In this document: positions 29,941 to 40,086 of the stretch, piece by piece
Layout of the letters: the number at the start of each line of letters is the position of its first letter
Numbering within the stretch: the stretch's first letter is position 1
DNA from: Marinobacter daepoensis DSM 16072
GTDB lineage: Bacteria > Pseudomonadota > Gammaproteobacteria > Pseudomonadales > Oleiphilaceae
Reading direction: 5' to 3'
Length of the DNA: 64,000 nucleotides
Assembly: GCF_000421165.1 (NCBI RefSeq)
Contig: NZ_ATWI01000008.1
Coordinates: 124,001 to 188,000 of the forward strand
Translations under genes and position numbers: made by a program
Notes under the pieces: model-generated
Seen by the model: the letters and a program-made list of their open reading frames with translations, nothing else
Told to the model about the DNA's origin: nothing
Databases searched by the model: none

Positions 29941-29956
29941 TGTGACACAGCGCACA
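29941..29956. promoter_or_regulatory. Candidate CRP/Vfr box
   Basis: TGTGACACAGCGCACA matches the CRP consensus TGTGA-N6-TCACA at nine of ten fixed positions. It lies 71 bases before the TraF_2-type ATG and 165 bases before the flgP-like ATG, so either or both could be controlled. Confidence 0.5.
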
Positions 29957-30121
29957 TGCGGTAACTGTTTGTTCGCGATGTGTAAATAAAGGCAGTTTTT
30001 TGCCGCTTCCGCTGGACAGAGATCGGTTGGCGTGGTTGAAAGTACTGGTAGAACATGGGGTTACTGGAAGTGGCGTGATTTTTTCATGAAGGCTGGGAAA
30101 GTGTTGTCCGGAGACAAGATA

Positions 30122-30658
30122 ATGACGTTGCGCTGGATCCTCGTTCCTGTTCTCGCCCTTGCAGTGGCGGCCTGTTCTCCCGTGGGCAGTTACCGGAATG
30201 CTCAGCCCGAGGCCGAGAGCTTTGAACCCATTACTGTTCGCGTCAGCGGGTTCGGTACCTATGAGGATGCCCAGGCTGACCGGCTCAACCCCCGAAAGCG
30301 GCTGCTTGCGCGTCGCGCTTCCCAGTTGGATGCCTACCGGAATCTGGCAGAACGTGTGTACGGTACGGTGATTTATGGCAGTTCGACCGTGAACGACTTT
30401 GCCCTTCGCAATGACAGCTTCCGGACCTACGTAGACAGCTACATACGGGGGGCCCGGATGGTGGCGGTGAACGAGCACAGCGACGGTGTGGTGGAAACCG
30501 TGATGGAGTTGAAGCTGGAGCCGAGATTCCGGGCGTGTGTCTCAAAGGTGGCAGACGACCAGGTGCAGGATCTCTGTGCTATTCCGATGCCACAACGGAG
30601 CGACAGGGTTGGGGATGTTGAAGCTGGCCGCACGGACTCCCTGTATTACCTGGACTAA
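30122..30658 (+). CDS. LPP20/FlgP-like lipoprotein
   Basis: A 178-residue lipoprotein with lipobox LAVAAC near residue 17. The domain RLNPRKRLLARRASQLDAYRNLAERVYGTVIYGSSTVNDF is characteristic of the LPP20/FlgP family, which in Vibrio forms an outer-membrane ring (H ring) around the flagellar basal body together with FlgT and FlgO. flgT follows 30 bases downstream, which supports this role. ATG 30122 is chosen because it starts the lipoprotein signal; the frame is open further upstream. Confidence 0.82.
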   Translation: MTLRWILVPVLALAVAACSPVGSYRNAQPEAESFEPITVRVSGFGTYEDAQADRLNPRKRLLARRASQLDAYRNLAERVYGTVIYGSSTVNDFALRNDSFRTYVDSYIRGARMVAVNEHSDGVVETVMELKLEPRFRACVSKVADDQVQDLCAIPMPQRSDRVGDVEAGRTDSLYYLD

Positions 30659-30688
30659 GACGCAATGACACCGGCAGGTGGTTGAACC

Positions 30689-31897
30689 ATGATGAGATGG
30701 CTGTTTCCTTTCCTGATGCTGAGCTTGTGTGCCGGAATTGCTGATGGGGCGGTTCTGGAGGGGGTGGGGCACGCCAGCATCCGGGACCAGAATCTTGACC
30801 AGGCGAGAGCCGAGGCGCGGCAGGCTGCAATGCGGGACCTGGCCTTGCAGTATCAGGCCCGTGTGAGCACGCGGGATACGATGGAGAATGGTGAGCTGGT
30901 TGGCTCTCATACCGAGCTATCGGCCTTGGCTCAGGTTCGGAATGCCACCATTGTGGATGAGTATCAAAGTGGCAACCTGCTGCGGGTGATTGTTCGTGCA
31001 GAGATGTCCGATGCTGGGGGAGAGGCCGGAAGCTGCCAGTCCGCCGAGGCTTCCACATTACGCAAGCGGGTGGCGGTAACGGCGTTCCCTGTTATTCGGC
31101 CAGAGCAGGGTGGTGACGGGCTGGACGAGGCGGGGCTGCAGCTGTCGCAAGCGCTGGTGGCCCGTTTGCAGCAGCAAGAGCGGTTGCAGGTGCTGGGGGC
31201 AACGTCGTTGCAGCTGTTTTCCAATCTGCCCGATGCCCCAACCTCACGGAAGAACTCCGCCACAAATCAACTGACCAACGTGGTTCAACTGGCCCGGGAG
31301 CTGGGTGCCCAGTTTGTGGTGTCGGGTGTGATTCGTGACATCGGGCTGGCAGATCCCGGCGCTTGGGGCAGTTCCATTCTGGATCGGATGCAGCGGAGCA
31401 TAGGCCTCACGGACACCTCTCGTCGCTTTGAGGCGGAGTTGATGGTGTTTGATGGGTTCAGTGGCTCGCCGGTATTCCGGCAGCGATTCGAAACCTCGGC
31501 CGATTGGCGTCCCGATGGCAGTGGGAGCGGTTCTTTTGCCGGTGCCGGGTTTGGAGATTCGGAATGGGGTTCGGCTGTTGAAGGCGTGATGGCGGATATG
31601 ACTGCTGCGGTCACCAGAGCTCTGGCATGTCAGCCCTTTATGGCCCGGATTACACGGGTGGATGGCCAGCGCGTTACTCTGGCCTCTGGTGCGACGGCGG
31701 GACTGCGTCCGGGAGATGAGCTGCATCTATACCGGAGTCAGCGCTATTTTGATTCGCTGGACGGTACGCCGGAGCTCTCCGATACCGGTGTGACCCTGAC
31801 ACTGGATAACGTGCACCCGGATTTCAGTAATGGGCAAATGCCCGAAGAAGGTGGCCTGATCAACGTTCAGCGCGATGACCTGGCCATTATCTGGTAA
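30689..31897 (+). CDS. flgT: Flagellar assembly protein FlgT
   Basis: A 402-residue periplasmic protein with signal peptide ending GIADGAV. The N-terminal part (GVGHASIRDQNLDQARAEARQAAMRDLALQYQARV) matches FlgT_N, the middle part KRVAVTAFPV with the nucleotide-like fold matches FlgT_M, and the C-terminal SH3-like FlgT_C ends at LAIIW. FlgT anchors the H ring that supports the motor. It forms a pair with the flgP-like gene; no other flagellar gene is within the window. ATG 30692 is an equal alternative start. Confidence 0.88.
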   Translation: MMRWLFPFLMLSLCAGIADGAVLEGVGHASIRDQNLDQARAEARQAAMRDLALQYQARVSTRDTMENGELVGSHTELSALAQVRNATIVDEYQSGNLLRVIVRAEMSDAGGEAGSCQSAEASTLRKRVAVTAFPVIRPEQGGDGLDEAGLQLSQALVARLQQQERLQVLGATSLQLFSNLPDAPTSRKNSATNQLTNVVQLARELGAQFVVSGVIRDIGLADPGAWGSSILDRMQRSIGLTDTSRRFEAELMVFDGFSGSPVFRQRFETSADWRPDGSGSGSFAGAGFGDSEWGSAVEGVMADMTAAVTRALACQPFMARITRVDGQRVTLASGATAGLRPGDELHLYRSQRYFDSLDGTPELSDTGVTLTLDNVHPDFSNGQMPEEGGLINVQRDDLAIIW

Positions 31898-32359
31898 CTA
31901 TCCGGCGGCTTCGGCTGCCGCAAGATCCCGGATCTTGCCGACCATGGCGCGCAGGCCGTTTCCTCGGGTCGGAGAGATGTGGCGGAACAGATCCAGTTGT
32001 TCGAACAGCTCGTCGATGTCGGTGGCTAGCAGGTCTCTCGGTGTCTTGCCGTTCAAGGCAACCAGAATGATGGCGGCCAGCCCACGAACGATCATGGCGT
32101 CCGAATCAATCAGCAGGAACAGTTTACCGCTGTCCTCATCGTAGTGAGGGATCAGCCAGACCTGGCTCTGACAGCCATGGACGTAGTTCTTTTCAATCCG
32201 CTCATCGTCGGGAAAGGCGGGCAGTTGCTTGCCCAGATCGATGATGTAGGCATAGCGTTCCTCCCAGTCGTCCAGAAACTCAAAAGCGTCCAGAACGTCT
32301 GCCAGAGTGGTGTCTTTGCCCAGGGGGTTGTTCAGAAATTGTTCCTTGCTGGCGGTCAT
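31898..32359 (-). CDS. sufE: Cysteine desulfuration protein SufE
   Basis: A 153-residue SufE with the sulfur-accepting Cys63 in YVHGCQSQVW and the conserved GLAAI helix. It takes persulfide sulfur from SufS and delivers it to the SufBCD scaffold. It is the last gene of the suf operon, overlapping sufT by four bases, and abuts the convergent flgT stop. Confidence 0.95.
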   Translation of the reverse strand: MTASKEQFLNNPLGKDTTLADVLDAFEFLDDWEERYAYIIDLGKQLPAFPDDERIEKNYVHGCQSQVWLIPHYDEDSGKLFLLIDSDAMIVRGLAAIILVALNGKTPRDLLATDIDELFEQLDLFRHISPTRGNGLRAMVGKIRDLAAAEAAG

Positions 32360-32898
32360 AGCATTCCCAGTTCAAGTTTGGCTTCGTCGGTGAGCATATC
32401 GTTGTTCCAGGGGGGATCAAAGGTCAGCTCGACGGTTACCTTGTCCACATTGGGCACATGCTCTACCTTACGCTTTACATCGTCCGTAATGACCGGGCCC
32501 ATGCCACAGCCTGCGGCGGTGAGGGTCATTTTGATGTAAACGTGATTGCCGTCTTCAGTGCCATTTTCAATCCTGCACTCGTAAATCAGCCCCAGGTTAA
32601 CAACATCGACCGGGATTTCCGGGTCATAGCAATTACGCAGTGCTTCCCATACCTGGTTTTCGTTGATGGTGCCGTCTTCCGGAGTCTCAAAGCTACTTTC
32701 CAGCGGTTGCTTGCCAAGGGCATCGGCATCGTGGCCCTCAATGCGCGCGAGGTTGCCGTTAACCGCCACGGTGAAGCTGCCGCCGAGAGACTGTGTGATG
32801 GTCACGAAGGTATCTGACGGGATCATGATTTCCGTTCCGGCAGGCACCAGGCGGGCCTCCACTTCGCGTTTGGTCAGGACGACTTCGCGTTCTTGCAT
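32356..32898 (-). CDS. sufT: Iron-sulfur maturation protein SufT
   Basis: A 180-residue protein with the MIP18/DUF59 domain in the second half: DPEIPVDVVNLGLIYECRIENG and MTLTAAGCGMGPVITDDVKRKV with its conserved cysteine, and the family end PPWNNDMLTDEAKLELGML. The N-terminal extension is typical of SufT in SUF operons. SufT assists cluster delivery, especially under iron limitation or oxidative stress. Confidence 0.92.
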   Translation of the reverse strand: MQEREVVLTKREVEARLVPAGTEIMIPSDTFVTITQSLGGSFTVAVNGNLARIEGHDADALGKQPLESSFETPEDGTINENQVWEALRNCYDPEIPVDVVNLGLIYECRIENGTEDGNHVYIKMTLTAAGCGMGPVITDDVKRKVEHVPNVDKVTVELTFDPPWNNDMLTDEAKLELGML

Positions 32899-32923
32899 GG
32901 TTGATCGGTCCTATCTTTGTGCT

Positions 32924-33280
32924 TTACGCCACCGTGAAGCTTTCACCGCAGCCACATTCGGCCGTAGCGTTAGGATTGCGGAAGCGGAACAGGGAGTTTA
33001 CACCTTCGGTGACAAAGTCGATTTCGATGCCATTCACCAGGGGCAGGTGTTCCTGCTTGACGTATACATCGACGCCATCAATGGTAAACACGCGGTCATC
33101 CTCGGCAGGCGCTTCGACCCACTGGGTTTCGTACTTGAAACCGGAGCAGCCGCTCTTCCTGATGGCCAGGCGAATGCCTTTGGCGTCTGGTTTCTTGTCC
33201 AGTTGTTTGCGAACGTGCTTGACCGCAGTGGGGGTCATGGTCACGCTCACATCGTTTGGGGTGAAGACTTCGGCTGTCAT
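32924..33280 (-). CDS. sufA: A-type iron-sulfur carrier protein (SufA/IscA/ErpA-like)
   Basis: A 118-residue HesB/IscA-family carrier with the three cluster-binding cysteines Cys45 (SGCSGFKY), Cys109 and Cys111 (ECGCGESF). Position between sufS and sufT makes SufA the best name. GGAGGTGG lies upstream of the ATG. Confidence 0.92.
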   Translation of the reverse strand: MTAEVFTPNDVSVTMTPTAVKHVRKQLDKKPDAKGIRLAIRKSGCSGFKYETQWVEAPAEDDRVFTIDGVDVYVKQEHLPLVNGIEIDFVTEGVNSLFRFRNPNATAECGCGESFTVA

Positions 33281-33292
33281 GTTTCCACCTCC

Positions 33293-34546
33293 TCAGGCAA
33301 ACAGATGCTGGATTTTTTGCAGGCCGGCAAACAGTGTCTCGACCTCATCCAGAGTATTGTAGAACGCAAACGATGCCCGGGCTGTACCGGGTACTCCGTA
33401 GAAATCCATCAAGGGCATGGCGCAGTGGTGTCCTGTGCGAATGGCAATACCCTGCTGGTCCAGCAGCGTGCCGAGGTCGCTGGGATGAAGGCCGGAAATC
33501 TTGAACGACATCACAGGGACTTTATGACGCGAGGTGCCGATGACCTCCATGCCCGGAACGGTGTCGACCAATTCGTTGGCGCGTTTCAGGAGGGTGTTTT
33601 CGGCAGCCTCCATCGCCTTGCGATCCAGGGCGTTGAGATACTCAATGGCGGCGCCAAGCCCGACGGCCTCCGCGATGGCCGGGGTGCCGGCTTCAAACTT
33701 GTAGGGCAAGACGTTCCAGGTGGTACGTTCAAACGATACCCGTTCGATCATTTCACCGCCGCCCTGATAGGGGGGCATCTCTTCCAGCAACTCGGCCCGG
33801 CCGTAAAGCACACCGATGCCGGTGGGGCCAAACAGCTTATGAGATGAGAAGGCGTAGAAATCGCAGCCCAGAGCCTGCACGTCTGGCTGGAAGTGGGGCA
33901 CGGCCTGAGCGCCATCAATCAGCGTCAGTACACCCTGTTTCTTTGCCTGTTCAATCAGGGAGGCGATCGGGTTAATGGTGCCCAGCACGTTGGAGACGTG
34001 GGTGATGGCGAGAATCCGGGTACGATCATTCAACAGGCTGTTGAACGAGTCCAGGTCCAGATCGCCGTCGGGTGTCACCTGAATGGGGATGACTTTGGCT
34101 CCCGTGCGCTCGGCGACCATCTGCCAGGGGACGATGTTGGCGTGGTGCTCCATATGGCTCACCAGTATCTCGTCTCCGGCGTTCAGGCGCGGTGCCAGGC
34201 CATTGGCGACCAGATTGATGGCTTCTGTGGTGCCCCGGGTCCATAGGATTTCACGGGTTTCCGGGGCGTTCAGAAACTTCCGGACGGTTTCCCGGGCGCC
34301 TTCGAACGCAGCCGTTGCACGGTCTCCCAGCGTGTGGGCACCGCGGTGTACGTTTGAGTGCATTTCCCGATAATAGCGGTCCATGGCATCCAGCACGGCC
34401 AGGGGCTTCTGTGCCGAGGCGCCGTTGTCCAGATACACCAGAGGCTTCCCGTTGATCTCTTGATTGAGGATTGGGAAGTCGCGGCGAATGGCGTGTACGT
34501 CAAAGGCCAGCGACGGGGTGTTGTTTGCCACGGACAGGTCAGTCAT
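33293..34546 (-). CDS. sufS: Cysteine desulfurase SufS
   Basis: A 417-residue class II desulfurase. The PLP-binding lysine is in YAFSSHKLFGPTGIGVLYG and the catalytic cysteine in IRTGHHCAMPLM. It releases sulfur from cysteine as enzyme persulfide and requires SufE, encoded at the end of the same operon. It begins five bases after the sufD stop. Confidence 0.96.
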   Translation of the reverse strand: MTDLSVANNTPSLAFDVHAIRRDFPILNQEINGKPLVYLDNGASAQKPLAVLDAMDRYYREMHSNVHRGAHTLGDRATAAFEGARETVRKFLNAPETREILWTRGTTEAINLVANGLAPRLNAGDEILVSHMEHHANIVPWQMVAERTGAKVIPIQVTPDGDLDLDSFNSLLNDRTRILAITHVSNVLGTINPIASLIEQAKKQGVLTLIDGAQAVPHFQPDVQALGCDFYAFSSHKLFGPTGIGVLYGRAELLEEMPPYQGGGEMIERVSFERTTWNVLPYKFEAGTPAIAEAVGLGAAIEYLNALDRKAMEAAENTLLKRANELVDTVPGMEVIGTSRHKVPVMSFKISGLHPSDLGTLLDQQGIAIRTGHHCAMPLMDFYGVPGTARASFAFYNTLDEVETLFAGLQKIQHLFA

Positions 34547-34551
34547 GCCTC

Positions 34552-35838
34552 TCAGGCCTCCCGAAAGGTTTGCTCAAAAAAATCACTCAACCGCGCCTGG
34601 GCGGTTTCACGGACAACGGCGACCGGAATCTGTTCAACCAGTTCGTTGATAAAGGCCATGGTCAGCAACACGTTGGCCTGCCGACGGTCAATGCCTCTGG
34701 ATACCAGATAGAACACTGACGTTTCGTCCAACTGACCGATGGTCGCTCCGTGGGCGCATTTAACGTCGTCTGCGTAAATCTCCAGTTCGGGCTTGGTGTC
34801 AATCTCTGCACCGTTGGACAGCAGCAGGTTCTTGTTGTTCATATCCGCGTTGGATTTCTGGGCGTCCTGATGGATATGAATGCGGCCATTAAAAACGGCA
34901 TGGGACTGGTCAGCAGCGATGTTGCGATAGGTTTCCTCGCTGTTGCAGTGGGCCGCCACGTGATCAATGGATGTGTGGTTGTCGTAATGCTGTTTACCCT
35001 GAGTAACCACAACGCCATTGAGCTTGGTCTCTGCCCCTTCTCCTTCCAGCCGCACCTGCAGGTCGTGTCGGCGCAACGGGCCGCCGAAGCCAACGCAGTG
35101 GCTTTCAAACCGGGAGCTGCGTTGTTGGCGGACGCCGGTCGCCCCGATGTGCTGGACGTTCTCGCCTTCCATGTTCAGTCGAACGCTGGTGACATTGGCA
35201 CCCTCGGCCAGGCTGAACTCGGTCACGGTGCTGATGAGCGCAGAGGCCTGGCCAGTCGAGGTGTATTCTTCCACCAGCGTCAGCTGGCTGTTGGCCCCGG
35301 CCTCAACGAAAATTCGCGGGTAGGCCGAGCCGCTGGCATCCGCGCTGGTTTCGTGGATGATGAAAAGTGGCTGGTCAAGCACCGCACCCGCTTTCAGCCG
35401 GACAAGCAGGCCATCTTCAAAGCGGGCCCCGTTCAGGCGAGCAAACTGGGCCTGTGCATGGTCCAGAGTGTGGCCCAGTCTTGCGGCCAGGGCGTTGGCC
35501 TCATCAGCGTCGAGATCGTTGAAGCTGGTAATCTGAATGCCGTCGAGATCCGGATATTCGCTGGCCTCGGGAATCATCACGCCGTTGAGAAAGACTACTT
35601 TGTAACCGGGCACCGCCAGGCTGTTGCCGGTCTTGCCTTCTGCCGGCAGAGAAATGGCCATGTCATCGGCCAGCTTCAGGTACTTGCTGGAGTATTTCCA
35701 GTTCTCGGTTTTGCGTGTGGGCAGAGGCATGTCAACCAAAGCGCTCGCCCTTTCTTTTCGCAGCGCCAGCAGCGGTTCCGGCAGCGAATGCCCGGCCGGG
35801 TGCAGGAAGGCGCTGGAAAGCATGGGTACAGATTTCAT
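34552..35838 (-). CDS. sufD: Fe-S assembly scaffold protein SufD
   Basis: A 428-residue SufD that pairs with SufB and SufC. The beta-helix core has GHNDHTSIDH-type features here reading NHTSIDHVAAHCNSEETYRNIAADQSHAVFNGRIHIHQDAQKSNADMNNKNLLLS and the C-terminal CAHGATIGQLDETSVFYLVSRGI with the conserved histidine. It lies between sufC and sufS in the usual order. Confidence 0.95.
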   Translation of the reverse strand: MKSVPMLSSAFLHPAGHSLPEPLLALRKERASALVDMPLPTRKTENWKYSSKYLKLADDMAISLPAEGKTGNSLAVPGYKVVFLNGVMIPEASEYPDLDGIQITSFNDLDADEANALAARLGHTLDHAQAQFARLNGARFEDGLLVRLKAGAVLDQPLFIIHETSADASGSAYPRIFVEAGANSQLTLVEEYTSTGQASALISTVTEFSLAEGANVTSVRLNMEGENVQHIGATGVRQQRSSRFESHCVGFGGPLRRHDLQVRLEGEGAETKLNGVVVTQGKQHYDNHTSIDHVAAHCNSEETYRNIAADQSHAVFNGRIHIHQDAQKSNADMNNKNLLLSNGAEIDTKPELEIYADDVKCAHGATIGQLDETSVFYLVSRGIDRRQANVLLTMAFINELVEQIPVAVVRETAQARLSDFFEQTFREA

Positions 35839-35853
35839 TCCATGGCCTCCTGA

Positions 35854-36615
35854 TCAGTTGCTGGCATCGTCGTCTTTAATGCCGAGCCAGCCGTAACCTT
35901 TTTCTTCCAGTTCCAGAGCCAGTTCGCGTCCGCCAGACTTAATGATCCTGCCGCCGGCGAGTACGTGCACGTAGTCTGGAACAATGTGGTTCAGCAGACG
36001 CTGGTAATGGGTCACCATCAGAATCGCCCGGTCGTCCGAGCGCAAGGCGTTCACTCCGTCAGAAACCACTTTCAGGGCATCGATGTCCAGGCCAGAGTCG
36101 GTTTCGTCCAGGATGGCCAGCTTGGGTTGCAGCATGAGAGCCTGCATGATTTCGTTACGCTTCTTCTCGCCGCCGGAGAAGCCCTCGTTCACACCCCGTT
36201 TCAGGAAGGCTGGGTCCAGGTCTACCTGTTTTGAAACTTCCTTCGCCAGCTTCATGAATTCGGCCGCGTTCATCTCCGCTTCGCCTTTATGCTTGCGCAT
36301 GGCATTAACAGCGGTGCGCAGGAACTGCAGGTTGCTCACGCCGGGAATTTCCACCGGGTACTGGAACGCCAGGAATATGCCGTCGCGGGCGCGCTCTTCG
36401 GTTTCCAGTTCCAGCAGATTTTCACCGTTCAGAGTAACTTCACCTTCGGTGACTTCAAATGCATCGTTGCCTGCCAGAACCTGTGACAGGGTACTCTTAC
36501 CGGAACCGTTCGGGCCCATGATGGCGTGAACTTCCCCGGCCTTGATCTCCAGGTTGATGCCCTTGAGGATTTCTTTGCCCTCAACGGATGCGTGCAGGTT
36601 TTTGATACTCAGCAT
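35854..36615 (-). CDS. sufC: Fe-S assembly ATPase SufC
   Basis: A 253-residue ABC-type ATPase with Walker A GPNGSGKST, signature FSGGEKKRNEI, Walker B LAILDETDSGLDIDAL and a switch His in VTHYQRLL. It drives conformational change of the SufBCD complex and is soluble. Ends 15 bases before sufD. Confidence 0.97.
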   Translation of the reverse strand: MLSIKNLHASVEGKEILKGINLEIKAGEVHAIMGPNGSGKSTLSQVLAGNDAFEVTEGEVTLNGENLLELETEERARDGIFLAFQYPVEIPGVSNLQFLRTAVNAMRKHKGEAEMNAAEFMKLAKEVSKQVDLDPAFLKRGVNEGFSGGEKKRNEIMQALMLQPKLAILDETDSGLDIDALKVVSDGVNALRSDDRAILMVTHYQRLLNHIVPDYVHVLAGGRIIKSGGRELALELEEKGYGWLGIKDDDASN

Positions 36616-36710
36616 TTGTAGATGTCTCTCTATATCCTGAATTTCGATCTATAAACTCGTACCCTTTTATGCCCCTGAAAACGTTCGGGACAGTGGGCGG
36701 GGCATAGCGT

Positions 36711-38159
<1,449 letters not shown>

Positions 38160-38575
38160 GATCGTCGCTCCGTAATTCTCTCATCCAGGGCGTTTGCCCT
38201 TTGTGTCACCGGCAGCCCCTGTCGGGCTGGCGGATGGGTGTCATATGTTTGCTGATGTTGCAGCGGTCGCTCTCTCCATGAGTACGCCCTGCAATCGTTT
38301 CTTGGATGACGGGGGGCGGATAGGCCGTTTCCCCGTTGCTTCTGGCGAGCGATTATACAATACCATAGTAAAATAGTCAGGTATTAAATCGGTTGTGTGA
38401 GGATTATACCTTAATCACGCTCTGGGGCACTAAGGGGCGGGTGTTGTCCTGATAGACTTTGGTTTGTTGGAGCGAGCGGGTGTCGTAGCTTGTCAGGCTT
38501 GGTGCGGCCACCCCTTCGACGATTTCGAGTCATCCTCTATATCTGGATCGAGCGGGGCTGGCCGTTTTCGTTAGC
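38160..38575. other. Intergenic stretch between trhP and sufB
   Basis: This 416-base interval holds the suf promoter and IscR-like site (38352-38384) and the sufB leader (38160-38350). Between 38404 and 38511 on the minus strand a short frame with protein-like composition occurs (GTG start, 35 codons, ending PLVPQSVIKV). Nothing else could be supported: no tRNA, terminator or repeat. Confidence 0.6.
38352..38384 (-). promoter_or_regulatory. suf operon promoter overlapped by IscR type-1-like site
   Basis: On the minus strand a -35 box CTGACT (38375-38380) and -10 box TATAAT (38352-38357) are 17 bases apart. The 25 bases 38360-38384 cover the -35 box and spacer and fit the E. coli IscR type 1 motif: ATACCTGACTA at one end and GGTAT at the other, with AT-only centre. 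Type 1 sites bind [2Fe-2S]-IscR, so the operon may be repressed when clusters are plentiful. No Rrf2-family regulator gene lies beside the operon. Confidence 0.7.
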
Positions 38576-39898
38576 TTAGCCTTTTGTATTCTCAGGAAAA
38601 ATCTTGGTCAGGTAAGTGAAATTCAGATTCTCCGGCAAGCTTTCCGGTCTGGGAATTTTAACGATGTGACCACTGCCTGGCGCACACTCCATGGCCTCGC
38701 CCTGGCGGTTTTCCATGGCATCAGCGCAGAATCGAAGATTGCCGGCAGGGGTGATGAGTTCGAGTTGGTCGCCAGGTGCGAATTTATTTTTGACGTCGAT
38801 GGTGAGCCATCGGTCATCCGCATCGGAAATGGTACCTACCACCTGCTGTGTGCCGAGAAATGACGAACCCTGTTCGTAGGTCTGGTATTCCTGGGGCACG
38901 TGGCGGCGCAGGAAGCCCTCGGTGTAGCCCCGGTTCGAAAGTGCTTCGAGTTCGTCCATCATGTGCATGTCGAAAGGTTTGCCGGCTACGGCGTCGTCAA
39001 TGGCTTTTCGGTACACCTGAGTAGTGCGGGCGACGTAATAGGTGCTCTTGGTGCGGCCTTCGATTTTCAGGGAGTGAACGCCCATATTGACCAGTTCGGC
39101 GACATGCTGCACGGCGCGCAAGTCCTTGGAGTTCATGATGTAAGTGCCGTGTTCGTCCTCGTAGGCGGGTATGAAGCCTCCGGGACGGTTGGGTTCTTCG
39201 AGCAGGATTTCTTTTGGTTCGAAGGTTTCCACGGTATTGGCCGAGGTCGCGATTAAATCGCCGGTCTGGTCCTGGCTGTGCTGGACTTCTTTGTAGTTCC
39301 AGCGACAGGCGTTGGTGCAGGCCCCCTGATTGGCGTCACGGTGGTTCATGTAACCGGACAGCAGACAGCGGCCGGAGTAAGCCATGCATAAGGCGCCATG
39401 CACGAACACTTCCAGTTCCATTTCAGGCACGTGTTCGCGGATTTCGCGAATTTCGTTCAGCGCCAGTTCCCGGGACAGGATGACCCGGCTTATGCCTTGG
39501 CGGCGCCAGAATTCAACGGTTGCCCAGTTGACGGCGTTGGACTGGACCGAAAGGTGGATGGGTTGCTCGGGCCATTTTTCCCGCACCAGCATGATCAGGC
39601 CAGGGTCGGACATGATCAGGGCATCGGGTTTGTGCTCAATCACAGGCTCCAGATCCCTGAGGTAGCTGCGCACCTTGTTGTTGTGAGGGGCGATGTTGGA
39701 AACCAGATAGAACTGTTTGCCTAGTTTGTGAGCCCGTTCTATGCCGGCGCCCAGGGCTGAAACGTCCTTGAAACTGTTATTTCTTACTCTCAGGGAATAT
39801 CGTGGCTGGCCAGCGTAGACGGCATCGGCACCGTAGGCAAAGGCGGTTTCAAGGTGTTCGGGGGTGCCGGCGGGGGCGAGCAGTTCCGGGCTGGTCAT
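38576..39898 (-). CDS. trhP: tRNA uridine hydroxylase TrhP (YegQ, peptidase U32 family)
   Basis: A 440-residue member of the U32 family. Markers: ELLAPAGTPEHLETAFAYGADAVYAGQPRYSLRVRNNSF and the cysteine-rich CMAYSGRCLLSGYMNHRDANQGACTNACRW, likely iron-sulfur ligands. TrhP hydroxylates U34 of tRNAs using prephenate, a step toward 5-carboxymethoxyuridine. ATG 39898 starts the conserved domain with GGAG upstream; the frame opens further to 39946 without support. Confidence 0.9.
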   Translation of the reverse strand: MTSPELLAPAGTPEHLETAFAYGADAVYAGQPRYSLRVRNNSFKDVSALGAGIERAHKLGKQFYLVSNIAPHNNKVRSYLRDLEPVIEHKPDALIMSDPGLIMLVREKWPEQPIHLSVQSNAVNWATVEFWRRQGISRVILSRELALNEIREIREHVPEMELEVFVHGALCMAYSGRCLLSGYMNHRDANQGACTNACRWNYKEVQHSQDQTGDLIATSANTVETFEPKEILLEEPNRPGGFIPAYEDEHGTYIMNSKDLRAVQHVAELVNMGVHSLKIEGRTKSTYYVARTTQVYRKAIDDAVAGKPFDMHMMDELEALSNRGYTEGFLRRHVPQEYQTYEQGSSFLGTQQVVGTISDADDRWLTIDVKNKFAPGDQLELITPAGNLRFCADAMENRQGEAMECAPGSGHIVKIPRPESLPENLNFTYLTKIFPENTKG

Positions 39899-40086
39899 GG
39901 GTTCTCCGGTTAATGGCTGAAAAACAATTGGATGCAGGTAGGGCATTTTGAAAAAGAGGTATTCTGCGGCAAAAAGAATGGAGTGCCATTGATCTTGCTC
40001 AAAGGTCGTATTGATTGATTTCGGCTAACATGTGTACGCTGATAGTGTTGGCAGTTAGGCCAGGATGATAGTCAGGAGGAGTCAGC

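Noticed and set aside
32663..33847. Open frame of 394 codons opposite sufT, sufA and sufS
   Set aside because: It spans three real genes and their intergenic gaps on the other strand, which a true gene would not do.
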